A program made the position numbers and the translations under genes. A stretch of 64,000 bases of DNA from Coccinella septempunctata. Taxonomy: Eukaryota > Arthropoda > Insecta > Coleoptera > Coccinellidae. Location: positions 24,255,521 to 24,319,520 of the forward strand of contig NC_058193.1 in assembly GCF_907165205.1 (NCBI RefSeq). Direction: 5' to 3'. Shown piece after piece: positions 34,742 through 47,115 of this stretch. The notes beneath the pieces were generated by a model that saw only the letters and a list, made by a program, of their open reading frames with translations, was not told the DNA's origin and ran no database searches. Position 1 is the stretch's first letter, and each line of letters opens with the position of its first letter.

Positions 34742-37700
34742 TTAACCTTCTCCGGCAAGTTGATAATGACGTCTCCTCAAAGAGGCCAGATGTAGTCTTT
34801 CTTCCTCTAATTCCTTTTCTAATTCAAGAACCTTAACTTGTGCTTCCATTTCCAATTTTTTTGCTTGATGCAATGTCAAATTCGAAGTATCAAGATCCTC
34901 TGCTTCATCCACTAGCTGCCTACAGCCTTCAGCTATTGCTACAACGGTACCTGAAATAAATCATCATCAATTTTTTAGTAATTTTGTATATTAGCAAGAT
35001 GACATCAACAAACTTCGAAATAAGTACTTGAAATACAAACATAAATAAATATTGGAATGAACGATTAATTTCATACAGTTACAGTTCGTTAAGCATGTTC
35101 ATCAGACACACCAGATCTGCCACCACCAGTTTATCTTGGAATACAAACAAGCTAATAGAGCTGAATTTTACATATTTCAATTGACTTAAATGGAAAAATT
35201 CCATGTGATATGGAGAAAGACAATTTTTATCAAGTCTCAACATTTTTCACAATCGGGCCAACTTACCAACTGCTGTGGAGACATTTTTGGAAGCAGCTGT
35301 AAGTTGTTGAAGATTACTACTTTTTTTATCCGCTTTCACCCTACTTGCAACAACCAGCTGAGCAGTTGAAGCCGCTGTTTCTTGGGCAGCTACCATTAGA
35401 AGTTCAAATTTGCCATTCATTGTAACTACCTTATCAGCAGCAGTTCTGAATAAACAAAAATCAAGATAATGAAATGAATCTCTGATCCATTGAAAGTTTT
35501 ACTCACAGTATGAATTTAGCAGCTGTTGCTACAGCTTTGGCTGCTGAAATGAATCCATCAGTCCATTGATGGTTCCTTTTATAAAATTCTTTAGCTTTAG
35601 AGGTGCCCTAAAATAAAATATATAAAAAATATTTTCAATATTACCCGTTAATGATAAATACCTTTCCTTGTAGGACTATCTCAGCTTGAAGAGATCTAGA
35701 TTTTTGTACAAGTACTCTTACTGCCTGCATTAGAGTAGTGCAAGAATCTAGTATTCTACTGTTAACTTCCAATTTGATTCCAGAATCATCAGCCCTAGAT
35801 TTTTCCAACATTTCCTGAAAAATAAGATTAATCTCGACTTGATTTTACGATTGCACAGTGAAAAAATTTTTTACCATTCTGTATACTAAACTACAAAACG
35901 GCTCATGTGATTAAAGCATCAGAAGCTTTCAATTTAATTTAGGAACTATGTCGTTTGGCTTTTTTCAAGGTTATAATTATTTTAATGGATTTTTTTCAAA
36001 GAAACAAAACAAAGATTGAGTGATGGTCATAGATAGAACTATAGGCATATTTTGAGACGGATTTCTGAAGGGTTTTTTTTAAATTGTGAATCAGATATAC
36101 TAAATTCATGTGTTTTTCAATTTGATGAGGTGCATTTGATGGAAAGGTTTATCTACCAGTACCTCACTAGTGATTCTCCAAAGTTGACGATACTCGAGGA
36201 ATCTAGATTGTAAAAACATGATTCTATTCCCATTCAGTCAACCCTCAATTTGAAAAGATGAAAATATAAAAAGCTTACCTGTATTCTTTTAGCTGCTTCT
36301 TCTATAGTTCTATCCATTTCAATCATTTCATTTTCCAACATATCAGCGAGATTTTCTTTATTTTCTGCGGTGGAAGAGCTGCTTATACTTTCAGCACATG
36401 AACTTATTTCCTCTAATTTAGACAATGCTTCAGATACTTTTTCATTTGTGTTTTCACGTTTTTTTAGGCATTCAAGTAGACTTAAAGTTATTTCACCAAG
36501 ACCTTTACAATATTCGGACATCTCTGAAATTATTTGCCACTTAATACAAAGAATTAATGATCATATACACAAACCAAATATAACCAAAACCCAATAGAAG
36601 GTGTAGGTCTACAACGGGAATTCCCCTTCAGACAAGAATGGAGTATCAAGTTTAAGCTTCCATTAACACAAATATCCTGAATAAGGGAGAATTCCCAAAT
36701 AATTCTTGATATCCTTTTTGTTTTCCAAAACCTATGATACTCACTATCGGAAAAACTTATATCGTGACTAGTATTACAAGTTGCACCACCATATAATATA
36801 AACATGGAAAGTTTATTCGAAATCTCATTCGATGTAACGATGATTTGGGCAATATCATCTCTAGGCAAAGCTTTAGAACTCTCCAAAGATGCAACGCAGT
36901 CTTTTTTTAGGCCCATCAAATAATCTGGGCTGCAAGTCAGTGTGACAAATGCGGGATTATCCATTTCCATGACAGCATGCCTTATTACTTCCATACTACC
37001 GTTAACAGATTTAGATAGTACATCTTCAAGAAGGATATCTTTTTCTTTTTTCACTGGAATATTAATGTTACAACATTAATATAACAAAAAATATAACATA
37101 TTTAAAAATACTAACAGCCAGAAATTTGTACATCAGTAGTTGACAGTTTATCCGTTAGTTCCTCAGTCTTCAACTTCAATTCATTTTTTTCCTGTAAGGC
37201 AAGGGTTAATTCTGCTCTATAATCATCTCTTTCTCTGCAATGGTCATTTATACTCTTTTTCAGTATCTGTAAAGACAAAAGCAATGACACAAATTTTCGA
37301 ACATTAATTGTTTATCCTGTTTTCACCTCAGTTTCCATATTGAATAGTTCTTTATCTTTACGAAGTTCTTCCAATTCTTCAATTTGGGAAATGGTCGTTT
37401 GTTGCATTTGCTCTTCCGCTCTATTCACCCTTTCTGACAACTCGTTGATTTCAACTATAAGAGCTTTTTTCTCTGTTTCAATTTGTTCTAATTTAATGTC
37501 CGATGCTCTGAGTCGTTTCTCAATCTCAGCTTTCTGGGAAAAACTAACATTGTAGCATGTTGAATGTGATGCATTATGATTTAGCCTACCTCTCTCAATT
37601 TTTGGATGTGCTCATCTCTGAGTTTGTAATAAAAATCTTTCAGTTTTTGGAACTTCTCATCTTTTGCTTTCTCTATAGAAAACACATTGTTTTCAATGAA

Positions 37701-40700
37701 ATTTGGACAATCTCTATTACTTAACCTACTCACGTTCACTACCCTTTGACTGAACAGCAGCAAAGGCTTGTGTCATTAGATCCTCCTTATCTTTTTTCTC
37801 CTGAATGAGCTCATGGTCCTTCGTTACTAACTCAGTTTCTAGTGTCTTAATTTTACTTTCTAACATTTTTAAATCGTTTCTGTGTTGCCTAACTAGTCCA
37901 TTTATTTCTAAACTGAAATATTGAGGAAATAGTTGTTTGAAAGTTCTTTCTTAACCTCACCTAAAATTATACGAAGAACTACAACTTCATTCTCAGTGTG
38001 TTATCCAAAATGAACAAACATTTGAAATATTTTCGAGTGTTTGTCACTTCTGGTTATACTCGAATGACATGCAATAGAATTTTTTTTGGTTGTTCTCTGC
38101 ATAATTTTGGGCAAGATTAAGAAAGAATAATCCTGTATATGAATACCTTAATTTTTCACACTGGTTTTTAAGAAATTCTTTTTCTGACAAAATCTGTTCA
38201 TAAACTGTCTGGCTAATTGTGCTGGATGATTCAGCATGATCACTCTCGGTTGTATCAATAAGATTTCCTTCTGCTGGTGGTTCTTCCTCAGGTTCTTGAG
38301 GAACCACAACTTCCTGAGTCACATATGTGCGAAACTCTGACTGGATGAGAAAATTGGGAGGGGACTTAAAAAAAAAGCAAATATGTATCTTGATGTTGAC
38401 CATTCAGAAATCAATCTAATCTACTCAACTTGCTTAGAATTTTTTATACTTACATTAGGAAGAGATGGTATAGAGATGAGGTCTTTGAAATATTGTAAAT
38501 TTGTGGTATTATTATAAAATTCCTTCAATATTCTAAAAATCTTCATGAATCTATCCCTATGACCTGTCAAAGTATCAGGAGGTAAAGCATAATGTAAACG
38601 AAATAGGATTTTCACACAATAATCGTACAATTTAGAAGCATCCTGTATACAAGGAACCAGAGGAGACAGACGACACTGCCCCGTATTTGTCATAGAATTA
38701 GAACGAGCCATATTCAAAGAACCAAACACTGAAATTAAAAATAAAAAACTATTCAGGTAGAGATAAACAATTTTGACTCTGGTTAAATAATGTATTGTAA
38801 AATTTACCTGCTGCTTGTAAATCCAATATGTTATCAAGATAATCAAACATTTCCACAGACATTTCGAAACTATAAAAGAAAAAATATTTGTAGTTATTTT
38901 TCCTAGCGAGTTCTAAAAAATTCACTTACTAGTTATTGATATCGTTTCCTGCTATTGATTCCAGTTCTTCAGGAGTTACACCTAAATGACCTGGAAATCT
39001 GGGATTTCTCTTGTGGAATTCTAACTTGGTCATCAAAAGACTAGCATACAATCTAATCATTCTCCCATAACCATCATTCAAGTGACTCTACAATTAAAAC
39101 AACAATCGTAAAAAAAATAAGGATTATTTTTCTGAATATTCCTGTTTACCCATAATTTTCCAATTTCATCTAAATCTTTCACATGCCTCTGGCTATCGAC
39201 GAGACACAGAGGATGTCCTTCTCTAAGAATTTTGTGAACCACATGACATAGCTTCCAGGCCACTATTTGATCCTCCATTGCTGGTAACTTAGTAACAATG
39301 GCCCAAAAAGTCCTTGCACCTTGAGTGTGGAAGGTGCCAATAATTGCTGAGCGAACATGTTTCTGTTTAACTGGAACTTCATTGCTATTTATAGCCTTCT
39401 GAAGGGCTTGTTGCTGTCAGAAAAACATATTCCAAAATCACTTGAAATACAGTAGGACATAAACAAATGAAGTATGCAATGGTACATGGTGGCACAACAA
39501 AAAATTAAACTGAACACAATAACTTCCAAAGAAAGAAGTCTCCTTAAATGTAAAAAGACAATGCACACTTAAGTTGCTACCTTGCATAGAAGTACCCTGA
39601 ATCTTCAAACAACATACTTTCCTTGTGAAAACCGGCCCTCAATCTCCTTTAAATTTTTACGAAGGTTATAATGGGATTTACTTATTATTGTAAAAGTTTA
39701 CCCTGTATATTCTTAGAAAAAGAAGCATGTAAAGATATATTTTCTGTTGATCATTGTTTGTGTCTGCTTTTTTTCATTCAAAATATTATTTGAAAAAAAA
39801 AAAGTTCTACAATAATGGTTTAGAATGAATTACCATTTTTTTAGTATGCCCTGAATTACTCATTTCTTCACTGTATATAAACAACAAAAACCAACATATT
39901 CTAATGTTTCTTCTGTAGGAGATATTTTATTTATCATCAAATTTGTCGAAAGAGCGGAAATTAAAAGAGATAAGACCAAAATACGTATACTTTCATAATG
40001 CTGTTAGTAATAGAGCACATTAAGTATTTCAATCCAATCAAGTCAGGTTGTAAGTAATGAATAGTCCAAGTAAGTTCTCATAACAACTCAACACAAATAT
40101 TTTAAATAATGAAAGGCATAATATAGTTGCCTATATCCTGAGGAATATAGGAATATGTAGAAATACGATGCGAAAAATGGGAAATAGATGTCTAACGATT
40201 CCAAAGTGCTGGTAATAGGGGCAAGATTTTATTTTAACGAAAAGCATGATTTTATTTCAGACTGATGCCTTATTTGCCTCAAAATTATTTTGGTTGTGAA
40301 TTCAAACTCTTTCTTTCTAAGCCATTAGTATTTCTGGTTAAAGACATTCAAGCCCAACATTTCCATTAAGACCATTAAATTATACTAATGATATTGAGTA
40401 AGACTAAGAGAAAATGAGAACAGTAGGCCCACTTTATCAACAATTTGTATTACATAATTATCATAAGCATGCCAACCAAGCAAAATGAAGATCCCGATGT
40501 TAACTTTGCACAAAATCAGTATGCAGGTTTAATTTACTTACATATTTCTCTATATCTCGATAAGTATATTCTTTAGCCATTAATATAGTTATCCAATCAA
40601 ACACATGCAATGTTCAAAATTATGCTACCATGCAAATCTGAAATATGGCAAAGCTAATTCAATCATTTCCACATCTCTAAAGATTTTTTTAAATACTTTT

Positions 40701-42134
40701 CCTGAGATAACACTATTTACAATGATATCCATGAAGATTTAACTATCTTTTATATCTGATAAACAAATGGGTATTGAATTATTCTCATGGATTAATAGAT
40801 CAATATGGCAGTTACAACAAAAAAGTAATTGTGATATTTTGTATTGACTGTCCCCTTGTATTGAGACTATTAGAATTTTCTCAAGCTGATTTATATTTTA
40901 TACTATTACAAAATAGACTCAAACCATATCCTTAACTAAAAATTATTTAGAAAGAAGAATGGAAAAACATGATCATATCATAATCATTAATATGTATTAT
41001 AATAATTTCCATTCTGATATGTTATATTTATATAAAATCAAATCAATTTCACTGATCAAAAATGAAAAATACTAACTGAAAAGAAAAATTGGATAATATT
41101 CTGAAAATCACTTCCGTTTTAGGAAAAATATTACACATAATTGATGGTCGTTTATTATGAGATAATGAAAAAAAAATTCTATGAAAGAATTCATTTAACT
41201 AGATGAGTAGAAATTATTTCAAAAGTTCAGTCTGGGATGAACATAAGAATTCGAACAAGAGGGTGAAATTTAGCTCATAAAGATTGTGGGCTACAATAGC
41301 CTATTTTGGTTGCAAGTCCATGTAGTCTGAACAGCACAAAGGCAAATCAGTTATTCTGAACAAAAAATTTTTACAATTTTTCATTTTATTGTTAGTGAAC
41401 ATACTAATGAAACTTTTTTGATTTTGATACAATCGAGATCTAAAATGGAATTGAACGATACTCTTATGAATGAAAAGGGCAACTGTAGAAATTCTTTGAT
41501 TATGATCAATAATAACATAAGTATATTAATTGTCAGTAAAATTATCGCCAATCAGATTCATGAATAGGAATTACTTTTTTTCACTGAATATCGGATTAAC
41601 TTTGATTTCATGTTTATGTTCAACTTTCAATGAAAAAGTACAATCATAATAAAAATAAATTGTCTATACTTTATAGCTCATTCTAAATATACATAATACA
41701 TAAAGATATCATAATAATACTAAAAGTATCACATTTGACGGTTCAATAGTATTACTAAATGGTATCTTCGTGAATATAGTGCAATATATTCTTTACGTTT
41801 TTTCCTAGGAAATTATAATTCGAGCTGTATGGCCCTGTTTAGCTAGCGATAAACGAAAATTGTCATCAACAAATATACAGGATATGAGTTGTTAAATATA
41901 AATGGAAGAGCCATTTGAGTGTTATTAATAAACAGCAGGGAAAATGTCAAAAGTATTAATTTAATAATTAAAAAATTAAACTTTTCAAGTAGAACACACT
42001 TTTCACAATGTTATTGGAAAATTATAATCGCATGCTATTTATTTACACACCTGTGATTTCTCAAACAATTCTCGTTCTATTTCCAGGCTTGTTTTTCTAG
42101 GATGCAAGACTCGAGGAAGAGACAATGAAGTCAT
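34742..42134 (-). CDS. Hip1: Huntingtin-interacting protein 1
   Basis: Sixteen exons join in phase to 955 residues: 42134-42051, 39413-39150, 39087-38930, 38869-38808, 38728-38454, 38364-38147, 37912-37743, 37672-37590, 37533-37327, 37266-37116, 37053-36745, 36523-36279, 35814-35662, 35607-35507, 35445-35267, 34950-34742. Residues about 25-285 are the ANTH domain binding phosphoinositides (GTFHTQGARTFWAIV, KLCHVVHKILREGHP, GHRDRFMKIFRILKEF). A linker with NLIDTTES could serve as a clathrin/AP2 contact, and a long coiled coil follows. The C-terminal actin-binding THATCH/I-LWEQ domain includes DGFISAAKAVATAAKF, VVTMNGKFELLMVAAQETAA, EKELEEERLHLASLRR and a final HYQLAGEG. It links clathrin coats to actin during endocytosis. 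The first intron is 2.6 kb. Confidence 0.92.
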
Positions 42135-43018
42135 GATAGTCCAATGAATTGCAAAATCATGAAAATTTCGCAAATTCGAATGAGTAAACAAAGACTACAC
42201 CCGCCTGCAACACGCAAGATCTTTAACAAAAATATCAAATGATGGCAAAAGTGACAAAACGTTTTTGACATAAATCAAAACAGACACAGAAATGCAGAAA
42301 TCAGTGATTAGTTTTCTATGATTAGGGAACAGTTTAAGATTTAACTGCTTATCTTAAGTTAGTTAGTTTTTGAACCAATGAATGAAGCAGGATTACCCAA
42401 TATTATCGAATAACTTTACGAATACTTCAAACATAACATAACGCGACTAATGATATATATAGACGTCCACCATAGACAAACACAACTGACATACATTTTT
42501 GCGGCTAATTCAAATGTATGGAGTGTAGAGGCTCTACGCTCCATATTCATATGAAAAAATTGTTCAACCCAAGACGCAACTCAACGAATTTCATCGAGTT
42601 AAACCTTCGGCAATTCACGTGAAAAAAATCCGGATAGCACATCTTTCTTAAAACTGTCTCAATTTTTCAAGTGCTTGATTCCAAATACCATTAAAAATAA
42701 TAAGCAATTCTATCATATATTTTTGTTTACCTATGATAGATAGCGGGCCAGAAGAAGCAGCTTATTTTGCTTGTTTAATTTTTTTGTTACGTGTGCTAGT
42801 AGAAGCTCATTGCTTGTTTTATGTAACAAGATAAGAACTCCATAAATCTAAAAAAACTCCAACTCGTATTTTCTTACAATGATATGAGGAATGACATAAT
42901 ATATCCAAATAATTCTTATTAGTATTTTATTTACTTAGATATAATACATAATATTTTTTTAAACTTATACTACTAATATAGTACAAAATTACACAGACAG
43001 GTGTTTGAAAAACAATAT
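42135..43018. other. Intergenic region between HIP1 and WBP4
   Basis: It contains the HIP1 5' UTR/promoter and the WBP4 3' UTR. One clear hairpin lies at 42511-42553 (aaatgtatggagtgtaga facing tctacgctccatattcat), probably a small repeat. No gene seen. Confidence 0.5.
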
Positions 43019-44923
43019 CTAGTCTTCTAATCTTTGTCTTGCATTCTTTCTATTCCCGAAATTGATTTTTCTTTTTTTGAAAGTAGTCTCTCCAGTTTCA
43101 TTCCCTAAACTTTCCACTGTTTTCTCCTTGAATTCTTTCACAATTGGTTCAGGTTCATAAACAATAGGGCATTCATAATATTCCTGTTCAGGGAGTTGCA
43201 AATCTACCATTGGTCTGAAAACACATCCACTTCAGTTTAAAGACAGTTTAAGACAAACGAAAACATTGAAAAGTATTTCAGTATGTCTACAAAGATTTGC
43301 ATTATGCAATTATGGAATGCACAATGATTATATAGCTAAATATTGAGAAAATATTAACTGTAAACAGAGAATCAAGGTCTGGTGAACAAAGATCGTATTA
43401 TTTTAAATAATAAGAATAAAAAACACCTCTTAAATTGTTAATTACACGTTTTGTCGCTTGAATAATTGAAATAAAAAGACTACAGTGGAAGAAAAAACTT
43501 TATATTTTGTCCTTACGTTTCTTTTATCGTTTCCCATTTACCATAAGGACTAGGATTTCCCGGCTCGATGATGGGTGCCGGTTTCATCGGAGGTAAATCA
43601 TCTACCACTCTTCTTTCTTTCAATTTTTCCCTTGCTAAACGGGCTCTTTCTTCCTCCTCTTCTTGTTTAAGCTGCTGTGCTCTAAAAATTAACCAAGTTT
43701 GAAGAATAACAACAATATTCAAGAAAACAAATTGAAATGGTCCCCCTTACTCTGAACATTCTTGTTTTTATACAGACCAGTCACCACAGGAGCCGATACT
43801 GTCAGTAATGGGCCCAAAGGACATTGATATTCGAAAAAATAAAGAAACTCAATAGATTTAATCCAGACTGACGTTGAGTAATTGAAAATTGACTGTGCTG
43901 TTGTTTTTGTCCACATCATAATGAATTAACATAACAGTTTATTCATGTGGTGAAGTGAATTGAATTGTAAATAAGGATTAGACGAAATAAATACTTAAGA
44001 TTTTTCTCACAAACCTCAGTAAACCTTGTTTTCTTCTTTCTTTTTCAGCTGCCTCTAGGTCTTTCTTGGCCTTCTCAAAAGATTCATCCCTTTGTTCTTC
44101 CACACTCATGAAACCTTCAGCAGGCACTTCCCAAGACGTTGCTGGGAAATTTCTGTAGATTCATAAAAAAATTTGGTCATTCTGTTAACTTACCATTGGT
44201 TACTGTATTCCAGTAGTAAAAATCTCCCTCCTTAGATTTGAGTTGTTGCCAGACTTTTGTGCTCCCCTTTATTTGTAAATTTTCATCCTTCAATTTTTGA
44301 TTTATGGCAACCGAAGTCATGTCAGCATTATTTTCTATATCCCTTTTGTACGATTCCAATGCGGCTTTTTCCATTTGTTTCAGGGTCACATCTTCCTTCT
44401 CCAGTTCTTTTTGAGCTTTGAAGCTGTTTTTCGTAATATTTTTGAGTCTCTTTTTGACATTTTCTTGATGTCTCCTACCTTTTTCATGAAATTCAACGCT
44501 CTAAGGGTTAAAATAAAATATGAACATATTGAGTATTGTTTATCGATTACAGTATATTTTTCACACAAATTTGGGATAATACCATACTTCTAGACTGATT
44601 TTCTTTGAGTAACTAATGAAAGCTATGACTTATACCTATTCAAGAATGAGTATTCCTGATTCTCATAAACCAAAAACTTTTATCAAACCACCATTCTGAA
44701 GGATAGGGGTGATATTTAAAATTAAGACATCTTTTGTGAATAAAGATGCACTATCCATATATAAAGTAGGGTGCTCTCCCTTATAAAAATGATATTTCAC
44801 ATGTTATATCAAAACACGTATTAATCAATTTAAACTTCAATTTTACTTACAGGTCTATTATTTGCAATCCAACACTTGCAGAAATCACAGTATTTCCTTT
44901 CTTGAGAGACCCAGTAATCCGCC
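43019..44923 (-). CDS. WBP4: WW domain-binding protein 4 (FBP21), spliceosomal
   Basis: Five exons: 44923-44851, 44500-44194, 44141-44015, 43681-43517, 43214-43019. They join in phase to 289 residues if the start is completed by two bases from an upstream exon. The N-terminus is the matrin/U1C-like zinc finger (ADYWVSQERKYCDFCKCWIA, then NNRPSVEFHEKGRRH: Cys2His2). A coiled stretch leads to one WW domain (VWQQLKSKEGDFYYW, NTVTNATSWEVP). A charged helix follows, then the conserved end FKKRKINFGNRKNARQRLED. Vertebrate WBP4 has two WW domains; only one is visible here. The protein acts in pre-mRNA splicing in the B complex. The 5' exon is not located; exon 2 begins G-GCG-GAT after an acceptor, and orthologues start MADYW, so the ATG is probably split. 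Confidence 0.88.
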
Positions 44924-45324
44924 CTAATATTAAAATTTTTGTTTATGTTAATGATTTGATTTATAATTTCAATGTGTTTTCTACAAATTTTTTCAGTATG
45001 TATCCTATGAATCCACTGTATTTACCTTTTGTTGTATTAACTAGATCTAATAAAATGAATCAGAGAAAATGCCAGATAGACAAACAGCTACATTTCACAA
45101 GATTGGACTATCTTGACAGTAATCATTTATTCGAATATCATTTCCTCGAATGTGTCGCCCTGTCGCCTACAGTGCGGTGGAGAGATCTTCGGGGGAATCT
45201 CAAAATAAGATGCATGTAACTTCAAAGAAGGAAAAAGTGCTCGAATCAAAAAGTGAAGGTTGGAAACAGGTTCGATTTACTTAGCACGTACCAACCACAA
45301 GTGATAAAAAATGTAAATTTGATG

Positions 45325-45668
45325 GGCTGTGAATAGTTGTGAAAGAATTCAAGGCTCAAGGGGTGATTCCTTGTCAAAAAATAGTGTGCGTTTCGTTTCG
45401 TGAAATTATCTTCGAACTTAAATTTATGCGGATATCAGGGGAACAACACCATACATTTTTTTTATTGCCCTCTCGAGAAGGCAATTCCATTTCTGTCAGT
45501 TTTCTGGTTTCTAAGAAGAAAATCAAAAATTGCTTTTCAGGTGCTATCTTCAGGGGGTTGTATTCAAGCAAGGGCTGCTAAAAAAGATTTTACATAAAAG
45601 AGCCACACTATTATTTGACAAGGAATCACCCCTTAAATTATTTGGCTACTATTCATTTACACCCTGTA
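45325..45668. mobile_element. MITE with TATACAGGGTG-type ends
   Basis: Inner terminal repeats are identical over 21 bp: aaggggtgattccttgtcaa at 45358-45377 faces ttgacaaggaatcacccctt at 45615-45634. Outside these a second, looser pair continues (gggctgtgaatagttgtg at about 45325 facing ctactattcatttacaccctg ending about 45665), so the full element ends in the common insect CACCCTGTATA terminus. Internal length about 340 bp with no coding frame of its own, though three overlapping short frames cross it by chance. Confidence 0.7.
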
Positions 45669-46616
45669 TATAACACACAATCAGAATCTGAATTTGCTTC
45701 CCAGTTAAAAACTATATGCGACCTTATAAGTGAATTCAAACACCGATATTATAATGCAATTAGAATTTTTAATACGTCAACAATCCAACTACAACTAAAT
45801 TAATGAACAGTACATTGAAATTATTCAAATACATGTATTATGAGTTAGAATAGAGTAACAATTAACAATTTGACACACAAAATACTGTTGGATCACAAGG
45901 ACAAGGGAACATTGGTCAAAGTCTATAAGTGACTAGATACAATAATAACAAACTATCATTAATAATACTATTATTTTGAGTGTTGATTTTCTTGTGCTGA
46001 CAAGCATTGAAGAAATTGACTAAAATGTGTGGTTATTTGGTATAGTAATTGAATTTTATAGAATGACAATTGATGCTGATTAAATGGCATGCCTAAAGTA
46101 ATTTTTTTCAAATAATTTGTATATGAGTAATCAGAGGCCCACTGAAAAATTACTTAGTTATAGGACTTATATACTTGAATGGCGGAAAGTTGATTATTTC
46201 AACTTTTTTAATTATTTAAAAACTGAAAAAGTCGTATGTTACTGCAGTCATCTCATTCATCAATTCAATGTTGGTTTTACATTATAGTTAAATAGTTACT
46301 ATTAAACAACAGAGCGGGGTAAAATATGAAATAATACGAAATAATCAGTTTTTATACCGTCCGTAAACGAATCAAGTTTTACATACGACTTCTTATAATG
46401 TAACGATATTACAAATAATGTATTGCTTAACAAGCACGGAATTCATTTACACTATTCATTTCATATTGGAACCAATTGAATCTTTGTTCCTGATAATTGT
46501 GATGCGTTTGAACATATTATGAGGCATGTACTTCGCTAAACACCTTGTTTATTCATTGAATTGATGTGGCAGATTCTTAATGAAAATCCATAATTAAATT
46601 GTTTACTTTCATCCAC

Positions 46617-46650
46617 CTGAAAATGCTACTGTGATAGCGAAACACGTGTC
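46617..46650 (+). ncRNA. Degenerate hammerhead-like motif (Penelope-type)
   Basis: ctgaaaatgct at 46617-46627, agcgaaacacg at 46636-46646 and gtc at 46648-46650 repeat the layout of the better copy at 50110-50143, and the following atggtaaataactc also matches its flank (gtggtttaaaaactc). The conserved core is altered (CTGAAAA instead of CTGANGA), so self-cleavage is unlikely here. Probably a fossil of the same retroelement family. Confidence 0.35.
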
Positions 46651-46995
46651 ATGGTAAATAACTCGAGTTAGTGAAAATCATGTTATTCAGTTTTTAGACT
46701 TCATTTGTTATCAGCAACAATTCCGACAAGGAACAAAATTGAAAGGGATTTTTCCAACTTGAAATTATGTTAGACTCATCTTTGTCCACCAATCATAATA
46801 AGCCTTGTAATCAATGAGATCAGCCATTTCAAATGGAAATACTTCCAAGCCATACATGGTCCTTAGAATGAACTTCCTCAATCATGATGCATTTGCATAT
46901 CAAAAATAGATTTTCAAAGTATAGTCGATTGAAATTGATGTTGTTCTTGCGCAAATGTCAAAATTGGCACGGAACAACCCATCATTTTTTATACT

Positions 46996-47115
46996 TCACG
47001 TACAAAAGCAGATCGGTTCGTCAGCCAGATCATTTCGCACGAATTTATTACTATGACGTTTACAAATATTTTCATTCTCGTCTGGACAGATCAGAGGTCC
47101 ATACTCCATGCAGCT
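46996..47115 (-). other. Cys-rich open terminal exon candidate
   Basis: The minus frame from 47115 to the TGA at 46996 reads SCMEYGPLICPDENENICKR then HSNKFVRNDLADEPICFCT: five Cys in 39 residues with a Gly/Pro/charged mix unlike the hydrophobic junk frames around it. It looks like the last exon of a small secreted peptide, but I see no signal-peptide exon or strong acceptor upstream (aacgataag is a poor one). It may be a pseudo-exon. Confidence 0.25.
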
